Shown: positions 45,435 through 54,630 of the stretch, piece after piece
Layout of the letters: the number at the start of each line of letters is the position of its first letter
Position numbering within the stretch: the first letter of the stretch is position 1
Assembly: GCF_006538345.1 (NCBI RefSeq)
Contig: NZ_BJKL01000008.1
Span: forward strand, 124,001 to 188,000
Source: Alteromonas sp. KUL49
GTDB lineage: Bacteria; Pseudomonadota; Gammaproteobacteria; Enterobacterales; Alteromonadaceae
Direction of reading: 5' to 3'
Length of the DNA stretch: 64,000 nucleotides
Program-made: the position numbers and the translations under genes
Notes under the pieces: model-generated
The model's input: the letters and a program-made list of their open reading frames with translations, nothing else
What the model was told of the DNA's origin: nothing
Databases searched by the model: none

Positions 45435-46149
45435 TGGTTTAATATTCACAGCCACAGCTCATGCGGATGTAGCACTTTTTACAGATAAAACACCAGTTAT
45501 CGACGGTACAATATCTGCTTCTGAGTGGCCAGACAGCCCTTGGTATTCAATCGATCAAGTACTCATTGGTGGAGAATTAGCACCTGAAGACTTTTCAGGG
45601 AGATATCAACTAGCGTGGACGGAAAGCGCTATTTACCTTCGCGCAGAAATAAACGACGACCACTTAAGCGATACTTACCCAAACCCGGTCGAGAGTTACT
45701 GGGATGAGGATTGTTTAGAGATTTTTGTCGATGCGGATAAATCTGGAGGCGACCACACTGAAAATTACAATGCCTTTGCTTACCATTTGGCATTAGACAA
45801 TCAAGTTGTTGATATAGGCCCCGATGCCAGTGGTCAGGTAAAACCGATGTTGTTTAACGATCACGTCACCAGTCGATGGACACGACAACCAATCCCCCCC
45901 TACTCAGTAGTATGGGAAGCAGAAATTCTTATTTACGGTGATGATTACACATATGGTGAAAACGCCGAGCCACTTGCATTAAAGGAATCCATGGCGTTGG
46001 GTTTTATGCTGGCATATTGTGACGCAGACGGTAAGAACAGAGAACACTTCATTGGCTCACACCCCATCACTCCAGTTAACGGGGATAAAAACTTGGGGTA
46101 CAAGGATGCTTCAGTGTTTGACACCTTAAAACTTGCCCCCGCTAAGTAG
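45406..46149 (+). CDS. Secreted CBM9-like carbohydrate-binding protein
   Basis: This is a 247-residue protein with a signal peptide ending at ATAHAD (about residue 21). The mature part is a CBM9-type beta-sandwich (DGTISASEWPD, YQLAWTESAIYLRAEINDDH, YWDEDCLEIFVDADK). Stand-alone CBM9-like proteins bind soluble or reducing-end sugars. In this operon it could bind cellulose ends or cellobionate outside the cell. GGAG lies before the ATG. It is the last gene of the operon; a hairpin follows 43 bases after the stop. Confidence 0.85.
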   Translation: MKLITIGLCSGLIFTATAHADVALFTDKTPVIDGTISASEWPDSPWYSIDQVLIGGELAPEDFSGRYQLAWTESAIYLRAEINDDHLSDTYPNPVESYWDEDCLEIFVDADKSGGDHTENYNAFAYHLALDNQVVDIGPDASGQVKPMLFNDHVTSRWTRQPIPPYSVVWEAEILIYGDDYTYGENAEPLALKESMALGFMLAYCDADGKNREHFIGSHPITPVNGDKNLGYKDASVFDTLKLAPAK

Positions 46150-46192
46150 CCATTATTACTCACCTCAACAATTCGCAATACGCATAAAGCAA

Positions 46193-46216
46193 AACAGGCT
46201 TCATAAGAAGCCTGTT
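46193..46216 (+). terminator. Terminator-like hairpin after the cellobionate operon
   Basis: A perfect 10-bp stem AACAGGCTTC/GAAGCCTGTT with loop ATAA. The plus side continues ACTTACT (few T), while the minus side continues TTGCTTT. The position 43 bases after the last operon gene supports termination. The remaining sequence to the next gene at 46416 shows nothing else. Confidence 0.6.
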
Positions 46217-46415
46217 ACTTACTAGGGTACTCGGTGAGTAGTGTTGTTTTTATTCCTTGAGTTCTTTTACATCGAAAACATCGTGTTTAGCGATAAAACG
46301 TGACACACGTTTTGTATGACCAAATGTATTACCACACAATCGAATTGTCAACCATTTTGAAAACCAAAAAATCAACCAATATGACTACCAAAACGAAAAT
46401 CTACTATTTTTAGCG

Positions 46416-46901
46416 TTAGTACCTTGCCTTTAGTACATCCCAAAGCCATTCATCTTGGTTGAGTGACAAGAACTGTGTGAACTTCTCGTAGTCCACTTTT
46501 CCCATTGCCATTGCTACAGTTTTTAGCTGTGACTTCGCCCTAATCGCTTTCGTCTGTAGAAGCTCTAGGTACTTGTCGGAGTTGCTGTCAAAGCGCGTGG
46601 TGAGAATAGACTGAATCTTTGCGTCAGCGGTTGTAAACGTCTGAATATACTCAATGAGTTTGAGGTGGATAAGTAACATTTGCCTAGAGTCAACAAGCGT
46701 GCTCAGTACGGATTTTTGAATCAATGATTTAAACGCAGACTCGGTTTCTGATGATGCTAGCTCGTTTAACGTAGCCAGCTCAGATTTATAACGTTTGAGG
46801 AGTTGCAGATGTTCATCACTCATCAACTCAGATTCATCCAACATACTGATATCATCCGCAATCATTTCTAAATTGATAAGATGTCGTTGGAGAGGAGACA
46901 T
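46416..46901 (-). CDS. Soluble helical protein of unknown function
   Basis: This is a 161-residue, almost wholly helical acidic protein with no signal peptide, membrane segment or recognised motif. It has coiled-coil-like stretches (DEHLQLLKRYKSELATLNEL) and a Trp pair near the C-terminus (LNQDEWLWDVL). It stands alone between the cellobionate operon and katG, 163 bases downstream of katG's terminal region. The function is unknown. Confidence 0.6.
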   Translation of the reverse strand: MSPLQRHLINLEMIADDISMLDESELMSDEHLQLLKRYKSELATLNELASSETESAFKSLIQKSVLSTLVDSRQMLLIHLKLIEYIQTFTTADAKIQSILTTRFDSNSDKYLELLQTKAIRAKSQLKTVAMAMGKVDYEKFTQFLSLNQDEWLWDVLKARY

Positions 46902-47003
46902 AGCAGAGCCCTGAGTCTTGAATTACCTGTGGAACCAATAGAGCAAGTATTAAAATACTTATTACAAAAGGATTCAGTCTACCTTAGTTCGATTTTTAGA
47001 GTA

Positions 47004-47042
47004 AATAAAAAAGCGCCGGATAGCTAAGCTATTCCGACGCTT
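47004..47042 (-). terminator. katG: Intrinsic terminator of katG
   Basis: A long imperfect stem (arms around 47011-47025 and 47027-47042; AAGCG.CGG paired with CCG.CGCTT) is followed on the minus strand by TTTTTTATTT. It begins 23 bases past the katG stop. Confidence 0.7.
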
Positions 47043-47064
47043 ACTGACTTACCAAATTGCAGAA

Positions 47065-49356
47065 TTAGTTCAAATCAGCGTTTAAGTCATGGCGTAAATC
47101 AAAGCGATCTAGTGTCATTACTTTGGTCCATGCGTTAACGAAGTCAGCGACAAACTGCTCTTTTGCATCGTCGTAAGCATAAACTTCTGCTACCGCACGC
47201 AACTCACTGTTTGAACCAAAAATAAGATCTACTGGTGTCCCCGTGTACAACACTTTACCTGTGCTGCGTTCAACACCTTCGTAAATGCCCGCTTGGTCTG
47301 TTTTTCTCCACTGGATCGCCATATCAAGTAAGTTCAGGAAGAAATCGTTGCTCAACGTTCCAGGTGATTGAGTAAATACACCGTGTTCAACACCGTTAGT
47401 ATTGACGTTTAATGCTCTCATGCCACCAAGCAATACTGTCATCTCTGGTACTGTTAGGTTTAGCTGATCTGCTTTATCAACTAACATTTCTGCAGGCGAG
47501 CGATAGCTTTCAGCCTCGTTGTAGTAGTTTCGGAAAGCATCAGCTTTTGGCTCAAGTAATCCAAATGAATTTACGTCGGTTTGTGCTTGTGTTGCATCAC
47601 CTCTCCCAGCGACAAAAGGTACAGTCACTTCGACACCCGCATCTGCAGCAGCTTTCTCGATAGCTGCAGCACCGCCAAGTACAATTAAATCTGCCAGAGA
47701 TACTTGCTTGTTACCAGACGTACTCTGATTGAAATCTTGTTGAATTGCTTTGAGTTTGGCAACGACTTTCGCCACTGTTTCAGGCTCATTTACCGCCCAA
47801 TCCATCTGTGGAGCGAGCGCAATACGTGCACCATTAGCACCACCACGTAAATCAGAGGCTCTAAAACTCGCCGCTGCGCCCCAGGCAGTTTTCACCAAGT
47901 CTTGTACCGATACCCCAGTATCAAGAATAGTGCGCTTGAGAGATGCAACATCGCTGTCAGACACAAGCTCGTAGTCTACTGCAGGTACTGGATCTTGCCA
48001 GATGAAATGCTCAGACGGAACATCATTGCCCAAGTAGCGACTCTTAGGCCCCATGTCTCGGTGAGTTAGCTTAAACCATGCTTTCGCAAATGCCGTTTGA
48101 TATTCCTGTGGATCTGCCAGGAAACGTTCAGCAATCGCGCGATAAGCGGGGTCGGCTTTTAAAGCAAGGTCAGCCGTGGTCATTACAGGCGCGTGGAACT
48201 TGCCATCGATATGAGCGTCTGGCACTGATTGATGCAGTGATTCGTCTGTAGGGATCCATTGAATAGCACCTGCTGGGCTACGTGTTTGTTGCCACTCGAA
48301 TCCAAGTAAGTTTTGCAAATAAAGACTTGTCCAGCGGGTGGGAAGCTGTGTCCATGCCCCTTCTAAGCCACTGGTTACTGTGTCTTCAGAGTGGCCTTTA
48401 CCACAGGTATTTTTCCAGCCTAAACCTTGTTCTTCGAGCGGTGCGCCACCTGGCTCTACACCTACACAATCAGATGGTTTGTGAGCGCCATGCATTTTAC
48501 CAAAGGTGTGTCCACCAGCGATAAGTGCAACGGTTTCTTCGTCATTCATTGCCATTCTGCCAAACGCAATACGAATATTCTTTGCCGAACCTGCCGGGTC
48601 AGGCACACCACGTGGGCCTTCGGGATTTACATAAATAAGTCCCATATGGGTTGCGCCTAATGGACGTTGCAGCTTGCCGTCACGTTCTTCGCGATCACTC
48701 GCAAGCATTTCAACCTCAGGGCCCCAATACACTAGGTCAGGTTCCCAATCGTCAGTTCGACCACCGGCAAAACCGTAGGTATCAAAGCCCATATTCTCCA
48801 TGCCAACAGTACCAGCTAGAATCATTAGGTCACCCCATGATAACGCTTTCCCGTATTTTTGCTTAAGAGGCCAAAGCAGGCGTTTAGCTTTATCGAGGTT
48901 GCCGTTGTCTGGCCAACTGTTGAGCGGGTCGAATCGCATTTGTCCACCGTCACCACCACCGCGGCCGTCTAACGTGCGGTAAGTACCAGCACTGTGCCAT
49001 GACAAACGAATAAAGAAAGGTCCATAGTTACCATAGTCTGCTGGCCACCAATCTTGAGATGTGGTTAGCAGTGTATTCAAGTCTGCTTTCACAGCGTCTA
49101 GGTCAAGGCTGGCAAAGGCTTCTGCGTAGTTGAAGTCCTCTCCAAGAGGGTTAGAGCGAGCATCATGGTCACGAAGCGGAGAGAGATCGAGTTGATTAGG
49201 CCACCAGAATTGGTTGGATTTAGCTTGGAATGGTTGAACATTTCCACTACCCACTGCACCGGATGGTTTACTTATTTCATCGTTAGCTATTGCACCCGTT
49301 GCACCAAGCAACATGGCGATAGCACTGGCTACTACGGTTTTTTTAATACTCGTCAT
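47065..49356 (-). CDS. katG: Catalase-peroxidase with a signal peptide
   Basis: The 763-residue heme enzyme breaks down hydrogen peroxide. The N-terminal catalytic half contains the distal Arg/Trp/His ([12 protein letters not shown]), the Tyr and Met of the Met-Tyr-Trp crosslink ([19 protein letters not shown]) and the proximal His ([10 protein letters not shown]). The second half is the usual degenerate copy. Unlike cytosolic KatG it begins with a signal peptide ([19 protein letters not shown], about residues 1-24), so it is periplasmic, as in KatP-like enzymes. It has its own terminator. It may protect the envelope from peroxide made by oxidative enzymes or by other microbes. Confidence 0.95.
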   Translation of the reverse strand: MTSIKKTVVASAIAMLLGATGAIANDEISKPSGAVGSGNVQPFQAKSNQFWWPNQLDLSPLRDHDARSNPLGEDFNYAEAFASLDLDAVKADLNTLLTTSQDWWPADYGNYGPFFIRLSWHSAGTYRTLDGRGGGDGGQMRFDPLNSWPDNGNLDKAKRLLWPLKQKYGKALSWGDLMILAGTVGMENMGFDTYGFAGGRTDDWEPDLVYWGPEVEMLASDREERDGKLQRPLGATHMGLIYVNPEGPRGVPDPAGSAKNIRIAFGRMAMNDEETVALIAGGHTFGKMHGAHKPSDCVGVEPGGAPLEEQGLGWKNTCGKGHSEDTVTSGLEGAWTQLPTRWTSLYLQNLLGFEWQQTRSPAGAIQWIPTDESLHQSVPDAHIDGKFHAPVMTTADLALKADPAYRAIAERFLADPQEYQTAFAKAWFKLTHRDMGPKSRYLGNDVPSEHFIWQDPVPAVDYELVSDSDVASLKRTILDTGVSVQDLVKTAWGAAASFRASDLRGGANGARIALAPQMDWAVNEPETVAKVVAKLKAIQQDFNQSTSGNKQVSLADLIVLGGAAAIEKAAADAGVEVTVPFVAGRGDATQAQTDVNSFGLLEPKADAFRNYYNEAESYRSPAEMLVDKADQLNLTVPEMTVLLGGMRALNVNTNGVEHGVFTQSPGTLSNDFFLNLLDMAIQWRKTDQAGIYEGVERSTGKVLYTGTPVDLIFGSNSELRAVAEVYAYDDAKEQFVADFVNAWTKVMTLDRFDLRHDLNADLN

Positions 49357-49606
49357 TGTTGTGTCCTATGTTAGTTGTCTGTGTGGTACGTACAAAAAAG
49401 CACGACCTGACCAACCGCTTCGTTAACATTTTGATAACGTTGGCTTGAACACAAAGATAGACCTAGGGCGTAAAATTCGACAGTGAATAAATTGAATGAA
49501 GGTGATAGGAATTTTTCATTAAAAAAAGTGATCGATAAGCTAAGCGATCAATCTTGCGATGAGAAACTTATCCTAGACAAAGCGTGTAGCAGAACTAAAG
49601 TAGGTG

Positions 49607-50593
49607 TTACCCCGTCGCTAGTCCGCTCATTGAGGCTGTATTTATGGCAGATAGCGAACCTCTCCAGTGCGAAAGCGCCTGTTCCTTTTTCACCGTTGTC
49701 TGAATAATTCTTAGCATTCTTAGCACAGAATCACCCAAAGGAGATGTCTTGTTAGTTGCGGCAATAACAAGCCTTTGCATTTGAGGTTCGATAATTCTAA
49801 TCGATTTTAACAAGCCAGCCTCTTCGAGGTGAAAAACAGCGGATGATGGCAATATCATGACACCTTCCCCTTGCATCACTTGGCGCAACCCAGTCATTAA
49901 CTGTCCCGAGTATGCCTTATCATGTTTAAGACTGACGCCAGTGGATGTCTCATATTGAGCAATGAGCTTACCTAGTGCATCTTTTGTCCCAGGAGAAAGT
50001 AACGGCAACTGGCTCAATTCCCAAAAAGCAATTTGCTCTCGTCCATGCAAAACGTCGTATCCTTCACTGATTGCGTTTGGGGAATAGACCAAATGAAGGT
50101 CCTCGTTGATGAGTGGCGTTACGGTCATAAAACGAGAATCAATATCTTGTTCGTAAGTAAGAGCAATATCGACCTGTTTGCTCTCTAACCACCCCTTGAC
50201 AGAATATGACGGCCCAGTGCTGATTTCTAACTTCAATTTAGCACCTTGCTGATTAACCTCCTCAATGAGAGGCATTGAGAGTACATTGCCAATCGACGGC
50301 AACATAGCAACTTTCACCACGCCAGTTTTTTGTGCCCAGAAAGGTTGCATCGCTGACTTTGCTAGGTTCATCGCTTCTATAAGATTAGTTGCGTGACTAA
50401 AAAAGACTTCACCAGCGGGAGTAAGAGATACACCCGAAAAGCTTCTTTCCAGAAGCTTTGCGCCCATCTCTCGCTCAAGTGTTGCCAGTTGTTGGCTTAC
50501 TGCAGGTTGTGCAATGTCCATTTCTCTTGCTGCAGAAGCGATGCTGCCTTTGTGCACCGTCGTAAGAAAATACTGCAATTGCTTCGAATTCAC
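49607..50593 (-). CDS. LysR-family regulator, divergent from TonB receptor
   Basis: This is a 328-residue regulator with N-terminal helix-turn-helix (GSIASAAREMDIAQPAVSQQ) and a LysR substrate-binding domain resembling the Nac/CysB branch (VKVAMLPSIGNVLSMPL; STGPSYSVKGWLESKQVDIAL). The start is GTG with GAGGGG about 9 bases upstream. It is divergent from a TonB receptor with 432 bases between, so it probably controls the receptor-exporter-aminotransferase set. The effector is unknown. Confidence 0.87.
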   Translation of the reverse strand: MNSKQLQYFLTTVHKGSIASAAREMDIAQPAVSQQLATLEREMGAKLLERSFSGVSLTPAGEVFFSHATNLIEAMNLAKSAMQPFWAQKTGVVKVAMLPSIGNVLSMPLIEEVNQQGAKLKLEISTGPSYSVKGWLESKQVDIALTYEQDIDSRFMTVTPLINEDLHLVYSPNAISEGYDVLHGREQIAFWELSQLPLLSPGTKDALGKLIAQYETSTGVSLKHDKAYSGQLMTGLRQVMQGEGVMILPSSAVFHLEEAGLLKSIRIIEPQMQRLVIAATNKTSPLGDSVLRMLRIIQTTVKKEQALSHWRGSLSAINTASMSGLATG

Positions 50594-51025
50594 GCCCCAT
50601 GCCCCTCATTAAATTGTGAATACTTTGCTAGCCGCTAATTAATCACTGAAATTTAGAGAATAAAAAATAAAATCAGCAAGTTACATGCCACTGAATTTAA
50701 AATTTAAAAGTTTTAATGTGACCATTTTGTAAACAAACAACGCGTAATTTTTTTTAATTTTTCTAAAAAATTTCAAAAACCCAATAAAATTAAGGCACTG
50801 ACCACAGGGTCAACATTTTCCTTATACCCCTAAATATTCTTTTTTCTTCCGCTGGCGCTCAAGACTTTTTAGCCTGAACAGGAGCATAGGTACTTCCATA
50901 ACTCCAACAATAAGGTGCAGATTGCATCAAGGTAGTGCTTGTGTGCGCCATGAACGCCGGCGAGACACAACCCTCGCAATACACTGGAAAACAAAAATCT
51001 AAATTGCACGTATTAGGGAACACCC
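50594..51025. other. Long intergenic region between LysR gene and TonB receptor
   Basis: This 432-base stretch is very AT-rich on the LysR side (about 50640-50820, A/T runs) and of normal composition with dyad symmetry on the receptor side (50830-51025). The latter suggests a structured 5' leader for the receptor mRNA. No ORF with a plausible ribosome site is present in it; short frames at 50859-51059 and 50935-51129 are shadows. Confidence 0.4.
50939..50970 (+). ncRNA. Possible structured leader element before TonB receptor
   Basis: The arms TTGTGT (50939-50944) and ACACAA (50965-50970), with an inner GCC/GGC pairing, give a hairpin about 55 bases before the receptor ATG. No known riboswitch class is recognised. 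It may affect expression, but could also be chance. Confidence 0.3.
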
Positions 51026-53656
51026 ATGAAGAAAAACAAACTTTACACCGCCATAGCATCGGTTCTTACCGGTTTATCCTTGTCGTGTGCAGTGCCTGTA
51101 GCATTTGCGCAAGAAACAGAAACTCCTGACGAAGCTAATGTTGAAAAAATCGCCGTTGTTGGTGCCCGTGGTGCACCTCGCTCGGTAACCAGCTCACCGG
51201 TTCCGGTTGACGTATTAAGTGCTGAGGACCTAGCCGCAGTTGCCTCGGCAGACATGAACGACATCATGATGACTTTGGTTCCTTCGTACACACTAAGCCG
51301 TCAGCCAATTTCTGATGGTGGCACGTTTATTCGTCCAGCACAGTTACGTGGCCTACCTACTGACAAAACACTCGTACTTGTGAACGGTAAACGCCGTCAC
51401 CGTGCAGCACTCGTTCAAATCGGCGGTTCAGGTACTCAAGGTCCTGACTTAGCTACAATTCCCGCTTCAGCGCTTGGTAGTGTTGAGGTACTGCGAGACG
51501 GTGCTGCCGCGCAATACGGTTCTGATGCGATTGCTGGGGTTATCAACTTTCAGCTGAAAAATAACGCAGAGGGCGGTACTGTTACAGTCGATATGGGTCA
51601 GTATTATGAAGGCGACGGCACATCTTATAATATCAGCGGTAACAAAGGCTTTACCCTTGGTGACGATGGTTGGTTGAGTATTTCAGCGGAGATCAATGAA
51701 ACCGATGCCACTCTTCGCGGTGAACAGTACTGTGAAAGCTGGGCGTGTGTAGATCCAAATGACCCTCGTTTCCTTTCAGGTGGTAGTTTTGATACAACGC
51801 TAGCCGCCTATGATGAAGATGAATTTATCGCCGGTTTAGCGAGCGCGAACATTGGCTTTGGCGACGTGGTGCAACCGTGGGGACAACCCAACTATTCTGC
51901 AGTTAAGACCTTCTTCAACGCGGGTTATGCCCTAGGTAGTGATATGGAATTGTATGCCTACGGTAACTACATGGAGAGTGAAGGTGATGGCTCTTTCTTC
52001 TATCGTTACCCAGGTAACGGCACAATCGAAGACCTTCGTGAAATAGACGGCACTATTTATAGCCCGCTAGATAAATTCCCTGGTGGTTTTACACCGCGCT
52101 TTTTCGGTGAAATTACCGATTACTCTTTCGCTACCGGCCTTAAAGGTATGAGTGGTGATTTGGGATATGATCTTAGCGCTCGTTATGGATACAACGAAAT
52201 CGACTACACCTTAAGTAACACTGTTAACCCGTCTTTGGGCTCTGCGTCTCCAACATCATTTAAACCTGGTTCCTTGGCCAATGACGAATTCCAAATCCAA
52301 GCTGACTTTACCTACGACCTTTCTGAATACATTTTTGCCTTCGGTCTTAGCTATATGGATGAGTCTTATGAGATAAGCCCTGGAGACGAGGCGTCGTATT
52401 CTGACGGACCGCACGCTTACCAAGACCCTTTCGGTCTGTGTTCTAGAGAAGATGCCTATGGATTTGGTTTAGCCACTGACGCTCAACTGGCAACTGCAAT
52501 TGCTAACGGATTAGACTGTGATGACGCTAACGATCCTGTTTATCGTACTGTAGGTGTTGGCTCCAACGGCTTCCCAGGATATGGTCCTCTGGCTGTGGGT
52601 ACTTACTCACGTGACTCAGTTGCGATTTACGGCGATGTTTCTGGTGACATTACTGAAGACTTCTTCGCTCAAGCCGCTGTCCGTTACGAAGATTACTCAG
52701 ACATGGGTTCAGAGCTTGTATACAAAGTTGCTGGTATCTACACATTAACCGAAGAAGTCGCTCTTCGTGGTTCTTATGGTACTGGGTTCCGTGCACCTAC
52801 ACCAGGTCAGCAAGGTACTACAAATATTTCTACACGTTTACCAAATGGTTTCCCTGTAGCAACAGGTTTATTCCCAGCAAGTGGTGCAGTAGCGCAAGCA
52901 CTAGGTGCAACCGACCTCAAGCCAGAAACATCAACTAACATTACGTTTGGTTTGACTGCTGAAATAGATGACCTAACGTTAACAATCGATTACTACCGCA
53001 TCGCCTTAGAAGATCGCTTCAACGCTATCTCTACATTAGATGTTTCAACTGACCCAGATAGTGGTGACGCATATTCAAGATACCTTGCGCTCGTTGATGC
53101 AGGGGTTGACGGCGCTAACTCTATCGGTGGTGTTTTCTACTTCACCAATGCGTTTGACTCTATTACTCAAGGTGTAGATGTTGTTGCAACCTACAGCATG
53201 GAATCTACGTACGGCGATACAGTGTTTACGGCGTCAATGAACTACGGCACAAATAAATTTGACGGCGCTGTAGATGAGGATCTTTTCAACGCCGAAGCTC
53301 AATTTGATTTCGAAAATGCAAACCCTGAAACACGCGGCGTATTCTCAGTGAAACACTCTTATGATGATTTCTCGGTGTTGGCACGTCTAAACTACTACGG
53401 TGGTTATGAGAATGCTGATGGTGGTGGTACCGTGAGCGAAATTCAAGAGTTTGGCTCTGAGTTTATATTTGACCTAGAAGGTACGTATTACATCAACGAA
53501 ACGTTAACGTTATCCGCAGGTGTACGTAACTTGTTTGACAACTATCCAGATGAAGACACCATTGGTGAAGCATGTTGTGGTCGTATTTACCGCTCTGACT
53601 CAATCGTTGATTGGCAAGGTGGTTTTTACTACGCCCGCTTAACGGCAAACTTCTAA
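51026..53656 (+). CDS. TonB-dependent outer-membrane receptor
   Basis: This 876-residue receptor has a signal peptide ending near VAFAQE (about residue 29), a plug (about 45-180; IAVVGARGAPRSVTSSPVPV, LRGLPTDKTLVLVNGKRRH, VEVLRDGAAAQYGSDAIAG) and a long barrel ending in Phe (YYARLTANF). The 22-strand barrel has several Cys near 240 and at EACCGR. It resembles the large Alteromonas receptors for non-iron nutrients. The gene is followed on the same strand by a sulfite-exporter-type protein and an exported aminotransferase. Confidence 0.9.
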   Translation: MKKNKLYTAIASVLTGLSLSCAVPVAFAQETETPDEANVEKIAVVGARGAPRSVTSSPVPVDVLSAEDLAAVASADMNDIMMTLVPSYTLSRQPISDGGTFIRPAQLRGLPTDKTLVLVNGKRRHRAALVQIGGSGTQGPDLATIPASALGSVEVLRDGAAAQYGSDAIAGVINFQLKNNAEGGTVTVDMGQYYEGDGTSYNISGNKGFTLGDDGWLSISAEINETDATLRGEQYCESWACVDPNDPRFLSGGSFDTTLAAYDEDEFIAGLASANIGFGDVVQPWGQPNYSAVKTFFNAGYALGSDMELYAYGNYMESEGDGSFFYRYPGNGTIEDLREIDGTIYSPLDKFPGGFTPRFFGEITDYSFATGLKGMSGDLGYDLSARYGYNEIDYTLSNTVNPSLGSASPTSFKPGSLANDEFQIQADFTYDLSEYIFAFGLSYMDESYEISPGDEASYSDGPHAYQDPFGLCSREDAYGFGLATDAQLATAIANGLDCDDANDPVYRTVGVGSNGFPGYGPLAVGTYSRDSVAIYGDVSGDITEDFFAQAAVRYEDYSDMGSELVYKVAGIYTLTEEVALRGSYGTGFRAPTPGQQGTTNISTRLPNGFPVATGLFPASGAVAQALGATDLKPETSTNITFGLTAEIDDLTLTIDYYRIALEDRFNAISTLDVSTDPDSGDAYSRYLALVDAGVDGANSIGGVFYFTNAFDSITQGVDVVATYSMESTYGDTVFTASMNYGTNKFDGAVDEDLFNAEAQFDFENANPETRGVFSVKHSYDDFSVLARLNYYGGYENADGGGTVSEIQEFGSEFIFDLEGTYYINETLTLSAGVRNLFDNYPDEDTIGEACCGRIYRSDSIVDWQGGFYYARLTANF

Positions 53657-53676
53657 AAAAACGTATATAAAACAAA

Positions 53677-53698
53677 GACACCGGTTTACGCCGGTGTC
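53677..53698 (+). terminator. Attenuating hairpin after TonB receptor
   Basis: A perfect 8-bp stem (GACACCGG/CCGGTGTC, loop of 6) starts 21 bases after the receptor stop. Only GGCGTTT follows, so it is likely a partial terminator or an mRNA end protector, letting the downstream genes be made at lower level. Confidence 0.5.
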
Positions 53699-53776
53699 GG
53701 CGTTTCTGGGGTTTGATTTAATAAATTTAAAAGGTGTATTCATGTTTTCGGTAGTTGTTACTAAGGTGAGTCAGTT

Positions 53777-54598
53777 ATGGAAATAGAACTGCTCTTGTTC
53801 GTATTAACCTTGTGTATTACTGGTGCTATCGCAGGTATAACTGCTGGACTATTTGGTAATGGTGGCGGATTCGTCGTCGTTCCAGCACTCACTGCGGTAT
53901 TTCCATTCTTTACCCCACAATCAGAAGAACTTGTAAAAGTCGCAATCGGTACCTCCTTAGCTTCCATTGTTGTGTCTAGCGTTCGCTCTGTTATTGCTCA
54001 CAAAGCAAAAGGAGCAGTAGATTTTGAAGTTCTGAAATCATGGAGCATATGGATAGTTCTCGGTGTGTTTGGTGGACTTTACATCGCGAATACTACCAGC
54101 GCATCTGGGCTAACTATCGTGTTTGCCGCAGGCGTTGCACTGTACTCAATTTACTTTCTATTCCCAGACATCGTACACAGACCAGGTCTATCACTAAATA
54201 TGCCAACAGGCGCAGGAAAAGCCGTACTTGCCTTCGTCTTGGGCGGGTTCTCTGCCCTGCTAGGCATTGGTGGTGGTACACCAACGGTAATCACTATGGT
54301 GATGTGTAGAAGAACGATTCAACAAGCTGTGGCAACCGCAGCTGGCGTAGGCTTCCTGATTGGTTTACCTGGAGCGATAGGGTTCTTATTTATGAAGCAC
54401 TCTGAAACTGCAGTTTTACCCTTCGGAACAATTGGATATATCAATATGCCCTCGCTAATTGCGATAAGCATTGGCTCAATAATGACAGCGCCGATTGGGG
54501 CAAAAATGGCGCATAACTTCAGCGAGAAAAAACTTAAGCGCCTCTTTGGCGTCTACTTAGTCATTGTATCTGCAACCATGTTCAACAAAGTGTTTTGA
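53777..54598 (+). CDS. TauE/SafE-type sulfite exporter family membrane protein
   Basis: This is a 273-residue protein with eight predicted helices and the two-repeat TSUP layout: GITAGLFGNGGGFVVVPAL in the first half and FSALLGIGGGTPTVITMVM in the second. TSUP proteins move sulfite, sulfoacetate or other organosulfonates. AAGGTGAG precedes the ATG. It lies 120 bases after the TonB receptor and 32 before an aminotransferase, so it probably exports or imports a product of that enzyme's reaction; the direction is unknown. Confidence 0.85.
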   Translation: MEIELLLFVLTLCITGAIAGITAGLFGNGGGFVVVPALTAVFPFFTPQSEELVKVAIGTSLASIVVSSVRSVIAHKAKGAVDFEVLKSWSIWIVLGVFGGLYIANTTSASGLTIVFAAGVALYSIYFLFPDIVHRPGLSLNMPTGAGKAVLAFVLGGFSALLGIGGGTPTVITMVMCRRTIQQAVATAAGVGFLIGLPGAIGFLFMKHSETAVLPFGTIGYINMPSLIAISIGSIMTAPIGAKMAHNFSEKKLKRLFGVYLVIVSATMFNKVF

Positions 54599-54630
54599 TG
54601 CGGTGCTACGTATAACGAAAGGAAATAACC

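Noticed and set aside
48282..48660. Plus-strand frames opposite katG
   Set aside because: They are shadows of the long katG reading frame; codon pattern fits katG on the minus strand.
49483..49707. 74-residue plus-strand frame
   Set aside because: It overlaps the end of the LysR gene on the opposite strand, has no good ribosome site and no recognisable motif.
50859..51129. Short frames on both strands in the region before the TonB receptor
   Set aside because: They overlap the receptor signal peptide and lack ribosome sites. They reflect the non-coding leader.
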